A DNA stretch of 64,000 nt, from assembly GCA_049511335.1 (NCBI GenBank), contig JBEKYD010000001.1, positions 1-64,000 on the forward strand, read 5' to 3'. The notes below the pieces were generated by a model, which worked only from the letters and a program-made list of their open reading frames with translations, made no database searches and had not been told where the DNA came from. Each line of letters begins with the position of its first letter. Within the stretch, counting starts at the first letter, position 1. This document shows positions 60,444 through 64,000 of the stretch, in pieces. Position numbers and translations under genes: made by a program. Origin of the DNA: JBEKYD01 sp049511335 (GTDB lineage: Bacteria; Acidobacteriota; Terriglobia; Bryobacterales; Bryobacteraceae).

Positions 60444-63400
60444 ATGAAGCTCCATTTTGAGAGGTTGAGTGTGCGGTGTGTCGTTCCGATGCTCGTGTGC
60501 ATCGTAGCGTTCGCATTGACGGCACGCGCTCAGACGTTTTTCGGGTCGATCGTGGGCACAGCCACGGATTCCTCCGGCGCCGTTGTGCCCGCGGCGACGG
60601 TGACCTTGACCAACACCGGTACAGCCGAACAAAGAACCGCTCAAACGGACGCGGTCGGCAATTACTCCTTCGTTAGCCTGTTGCCTGGTAGCTACAGCGT
60701 GACGGTTTCGAAGACTGGGTTCAAACAGTCCAAAGTTGACTCGATCCCTCTACGGGTGGACCAGGTGGTTCGCGCCGACGCGATCCTGCAAGTAGGTGAG
60801 TCCTCGCAGGCAGTCGAGGTCTCGGCGTCCAGTGCCTTACTGCAAACCCAAACCTCGACAATCGGCCAGGTGGTCGAGTCGAAACAGGTTGCGGATTTGC
60901 CATTGAACGGCCGGAATGTTTTGAATCTAACTATGATCGTGCCGGGCGTAGTGCAGGAGGGCGGTTCTTTTGGAAACCCGGTGACCAATAGTGTCAACGC
61001 CTGGGGCAACTATCAGATTGGCGGTGGCATCGCGAACCAAAGTGGATTCTACCTCGACGGCGCCCCGGTGAACATCAGCTACTGTCAGATGGTGGCTCTA
61101 GTTCCCACGCAGGACGCCATCCAGGAATTCGACGTTCAGAGTAACAACATCAGCCCGGAATTCGGGAAGTCGGCCGGCGGAATCGTCAACATGACAACCA
61201 AATCCGGCACCAACGATTACCACCTCGAACTCTATGAGTACCTGCGGAACAGGGACCTGAATGCCAACCTGTTCGTGAACAACACCGCGGGTATTTCCCG
61301 GCCGGAATGGACCCAGAACCAATTTGGCGGAACGCTCGGTGGGCCGATCAAGAAAGACAAGACTTTCGCATTTCTCAGTTGGGAGCATTACGACATGCAC
61401 CAGGCGTTCCCGACTTTGACCACCGTGCCGACGCCGTCGATGCTGGCGGGTAACTTTACGCAGGCCGGCGTTCCGCAGATATTCGATCCCTTGACGACCT
61501 GCGGAACCGGTGGCAACACGGCGACATGCGGGACGTCCAACGGAAGCACGCTATATGCTCGCACGCCTTTTCCGGGCAACATCATCCCTACCAGCCGGTT
61601 AAATCCGACAGCTAGCATTCTATCGCCGATGTTGTGGCCGGCAGCGACCAATCCGAACGCCATAACTAACAATTTTCTGGCCAACTATCCCGAATCGTAC
61701 AGTTACAACCAGTACACGGCGCGCATTGACCAGAAAATTGGCGAGAAGCAACAGCTCTTCGGCCGGTTTACGTATTTTCGCATGCTTCCCACTACTACCA
61801 ACCCCCTGTTGAACAACACCAGCAAGACCAAGTATTACCACACGGACCAGGCGGTCTTCGGGGACACGATTCTGATCGATCCGACGACGGTAGCGGATCT
61901 GAGAGCTTCCTTTATTCGCTATAAGCTGTTTGTTCAACCGGGAAGCTGCTGCAACTTCAAATACGCGCAGCTCGGCGGGAATTGGGCATCCTACCAGGGA
62001 AACGCGCAGTTTTCGGAGATGCCCATGCCCAACGTGGCGGGGATGTACAACTTGAACGGAGTCGCGTTTGACTCGGAGACCGACAATGACTACGCTCTAT
62101 CGGGATCGTTGACCAAGACGCTCGGCCGCCATACGTTGAAATTCGGCGCTGAAGCTAGGCGCGTGGAATGGTCGTATTTCCAGAGCAACATCGTGGGCGG
62201 CACGTTCAATGCGGATTCCGGATTTACTTCCGAGTACCCGCTGGTGGGCTCCGGCGCGGGCTCTCCCGCCACGACCGGTTTCGGCTTTGCTTCGTGGATG
62301 CTGGGCTTCCCCTCTTCCGGAAGCGCGCAAGAGCCGGCGCTGTCTTTTGCCAGCTACTACTATGGGGGTCTCTTTGCAAATGACTCCTTCCGCGTCACCA
62401 ACAAACTGACACTCAACCTCGGTTTGCGTTGGGAGCAGCCGGGGTCCTTTCACGAGCGTTACGACAGCTTGACCGCCTTCCTCCCGAACGCGCCGGCGAC
62501 GGCTCTGTCGCAGCAAACCGGGCTGCAGAACCTGCAGGGCATTCTGGCTCTGACCGGCTCTTCGCAGTACCCCAGCCGCGATTGGCAAAACCTGCACTGG
62601 AAAGATTTCTCACCCCGGGTTGGCTTTGCCTACAGCCTGACCAATAATTGGGTAATTCGCGGCGGATACGGAATCCTGTACCTGCCGATTAACGCCGCCT
62701 GGGCACTATCGCCCTACAATGCGCCTGTAAATCTGGCCACCACCACGATGACCGCTTCACTCAACGGCAATCTCACGCCCGATCTGGCGACCACGCTGAG
62801 CAATCCTTTCCCCAATGGGATGGCGTCGCCTCCCGGACACAGCCAGGCGTATGTGAACAGCCTGATCGGACAAGGTTTTCAATCGCCGGTTCCCAATATG
62901 CCGAATGCTTATGCCCAGCAGTGGAATTTAGACGTCCAACGGCAGATTGGGACGGGGTTGATGGTGGATGCGAGCTACGCCGGCGCCAGAGGCATACATC
63001 TTCCGGTCGCCTCCCAGAACATCGACGCGCTTCCGGACCAGTACGACTCGATGGGTAATGCGTTGCTGACCGCGGTTAACAACCCGTTCTATGGCACTAT
63101 CCCGACAAGCGCCGGAGTACTGGGACAGTCTACCGTCCTACAGGGCTATCTATTAAGGCCCTATCCCCAGTACCTTTACATGCAATCGATCGGACCCAAT
63201 ATCGGCGACTCCTACTACGATGCTTTTAACCTCAAAGTGACGGAGCGCATGAAACACGGCGTACTGCTCGTGGCATATACATGGTCGAAGTTCCTGGGAA
63301 CCACGGACACGCAAACCCCCTTCGACGAAGGCGTTTCGAGCGCCACGGGCGGCGGGGCGGGAGCCGAGTTTATCGGCGGGCAGAATGGCCTCCAAGACAA

Positions 63401-64000
63401 CAACAACATCAAGGCAGAGAAATCTCTGGAAGCTTTTGAAACGCCAAACCGATTGGTTTTCAGCTACGTCTATGACCTTCCCTTTGGCAAGGGGCAAAAG
63501 TTTCTCAGTGGGGTGCATGGTGTTGCGGGTAAGCTGGTTTCCGGCTGGAGCATAAACGAGATCACCACGTTCCAGACTGGCTTCCCCCTGGCGCTGTACG
63601 ATTCCACTTCCAACACTCTGACCGGCACCTTTGCGGCAGGAAAGGGCGTTACCCGGCCAAACTATGTCGGCGGTTGCAATCCGGTTATCTCCGGTCCGGC
63701 GACGTCGAGATTGAAGGAGTGGTTCAACACGTCCTGCTTCACGGCGCCCGGAACTTTTGCGAACGGCGACGAGCCTAGGGTCGACCCGGTACTCCGCTGG
63801 GGCGGTGTCAATAACTTCGACCTTTCGTTCAGCAAAGTCACCCAACTTACCGAACGGTTGAAACTCGACTTTCGAGCCGAAATCTTCAACATATTCAACC
63901 GGGTCCAGTTCGGTGTGCCGGGCGAAGCCTACGGTACGTCCTCGTTCGGTGTCATGACCGGGCAGTTTAACCAGCCCCGGATCGTGCAATTCGGTCTGCG
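60444..64000 (+). CDS. TonB-dependent receptor, Oar-like (3' end beyond window)
   Basis: The gene runs off the right edge after 1185 codons. A signal peptide (about 1-30, ...TARAQ) precedes a carboxypeptidase-regulatory-like domain (GSIVGTATDSSGAVVPAATV; DAVGNYSFVSLLPGSYSVTV), a plug domain (LPLNGRNVLNLTMIVPGV, then YLDGAPVNI) and a long beta-barrel. The last visible residues, PRIVQFGLR, are near the usual end (QFGLRLxF), so only a few residues are missing. The receptor should import oligosaccharides through the outer membrane by TonB energy. It is divergent from GH42 and has the same promoter design. GGGAGAG precedes the ATG. Confidence 0.93.
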   Translation, partial: MKLHFERLSVRCVVPMLVCIVAFALTARAQTFFGSIVGTATDSSGAVVPAATVTLTNTGTAEQRTAQTDAVGNYSFVSLLPGSYSVTVSKTGFKQSKVDSIPLRVDQVVRADAILQVGESSQAVEVSASSALLQTQTSTIGQVVESKQVADLPLNGRNVLNLTMIVPGVVQEGGSFGNPVTNSVNAWGNYQIGGGIANQSGFYLDGAPVNISYCQMVALVPTQDAIQEFDVQSNNISPEFGKSAGGIVNMTTKSGTNDYHLELYEYLRNRDLNANLFVNNTAGISRPEWTQNQFGGTLGGPIKKDKTFAFLSWEHYDMHQAFPTLTTVPTPSMLAGNFTQAGVPQIFDPLTTCGTGGNTATCGTSNGSTLYARTPFPGNIIPTSRLNPTASILSPMLWPAATNPNAITNNFLANYPESYSYNQYTARIDQKIGEKQQLFGRFTYFRMLPTTTNPLLNNTSKTKYYHTDQAVFGDTILIDPTTVADLRASFIRYKLFVQPGSCCNFKYAQLGGNWASYQGNAQFSEMPMPNVAGMYNLNGVAFDSETDNDYALSGSLTKTLGRHTLKFGAEARRVEWSYFQSNIVGGTFNADSGFTSEYPLVGSGAGSPATTGFGFASWMLGFPSSGSAQEPALSFASYYYGGLFANDSFRVTNKLTLNLGLRWEQPGSFHERYDSLTAFLPNAPATALSQQTGLQNLQGILALTGSSQYPSRDWQNLHWKDFSPRVGFAYSLTNNWVIRGGYGILYLPINAAWALSPYNAPVNLATTTMTASLNGNLTPDLATTLSNPFPNGMASPPGHSQAYVNSLIGQGFQSPVPNMPNAYAQQWNLDVQRQIGTGLMVDASYAGARGIHLPVASQNIDALPDQYDSMGNALLTAVNNPFYGTIPTSAGVLGQSTVLQGYLLRPYPQYLYMQSIGPNIGDSYYDAFNLKVTERMKHGVLLVAYTWSKFLGTTDTQTPFDEGVSSATGGGAGAEFIGGQNGLQDNNNIKAEKSLEAFETPNRLVFSYVYDLPFGKGQKFLSGVHGVAGKLVSGWSINEITTFQTGFPLALYDSTSNTLTGTFAAGKGVTRPNYVGGCNPVISGPATSRLKEWFNTSCFTAPGTFANGDEPRVDPVLRWGGVNNFDLSFSKVTQLTERLKLDFRAEIFNIFNRVQFGVPGEAYGTSSFGVMTGQFNQPRIVQFGL

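Overview
The window looks like a chromosome segment from an acidobacterium of the Solibacter/Bryobacter type. Four things point that way: a TIGR03435-family protein (a family known almost only from these bacteria), an Oar-like TonB receptor with an N-terminal carboxypeptidase-regulatory domain, high GC with many GTG/TTG starts and 4-base gene overlaps, and many dispersed palindromic repeats. This assignment is inferred from gene content; no rRNA is present.

Layout. 0.3-3.8 kb (minus): an operon of a YggS-type PLP protein, a glycosyltransferase and a secreted CocE/NonD hydrolase. 4.1-11.0 kb: one giant secreted surface protein built from P-domain-like, DUF11 and Ig-like repeats. 11.2-11.9 kb: tRNA-Cys followed by a decayed tyrosine-integrase tail, an old integration site. 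11.9-16.5 kb: purQ-purL-purF. 16.5-18.2 kb: a toxin-antitoxin patch (hicB with frameshifted hicA, a lone XRE antitoxin, vapBC). 18.3-25.8 kb: TIGR03435 protein, lnt, lipA, SPOR protein, slipin and NfeD protease, a DUF2934 protein and lexA. 26-28.8 kb: an oxidoreductase, an AraC remnant and a DUF1697 protein. 28.8-34.3 kb: sugar permease, ArnT-like membrane glycosyltransferase, DsbA-like protein, small membrane proteins and a TPR protein. 34.4-39.4 kb: a radical SAM/SPASM - beta-sandwich - GT2 fusion, a GNAT enzyme, a membrane acyltransferase, ogt and a SEC-C microprotein. 39.5-41.8 kb: a secreted protein, an anchored protein and a membrane polyferredoxin whose C-terminus is in another frame. 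42.3-45.3 kb: a Tat-exported aminotransferase, then XPB-helicase and secretion-protein wreckage. 45.3-50.1 kb: a polytopic patatin-like phospholipase overlapped by a beta-propeller gene. 50.3-64 kb: carbohydrate genes, namely a lactonase-fold propeller, GH3, an aldo/keto reductase, a GntR regulator, a triheme cytochrome, a Tat-exported FMN alpha-hydroxyacid dehydrogenase, GH42 and a TonB receptor that runs off the end.

How they may work together. The 55-64 kb block reads as one regulon. The receptor would import an oligosaccharide, GH42 would cleave it, the exported FMN enzyme would oxidise a hydroxyacid and pass electrons to the triheme cytochrome, and the GntR protein would control all of it. 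This is supported by two promoters of the same design (TTGACA, 17 bases, CATGAT, with a palindrome over the -10), one facing each way. The 34-37 kb fusion protein is the best candidate for new chemistry. Much of the rest shows decay: at least five broken genes and five copies of one palindromic repeat lie between housekeeping operons.
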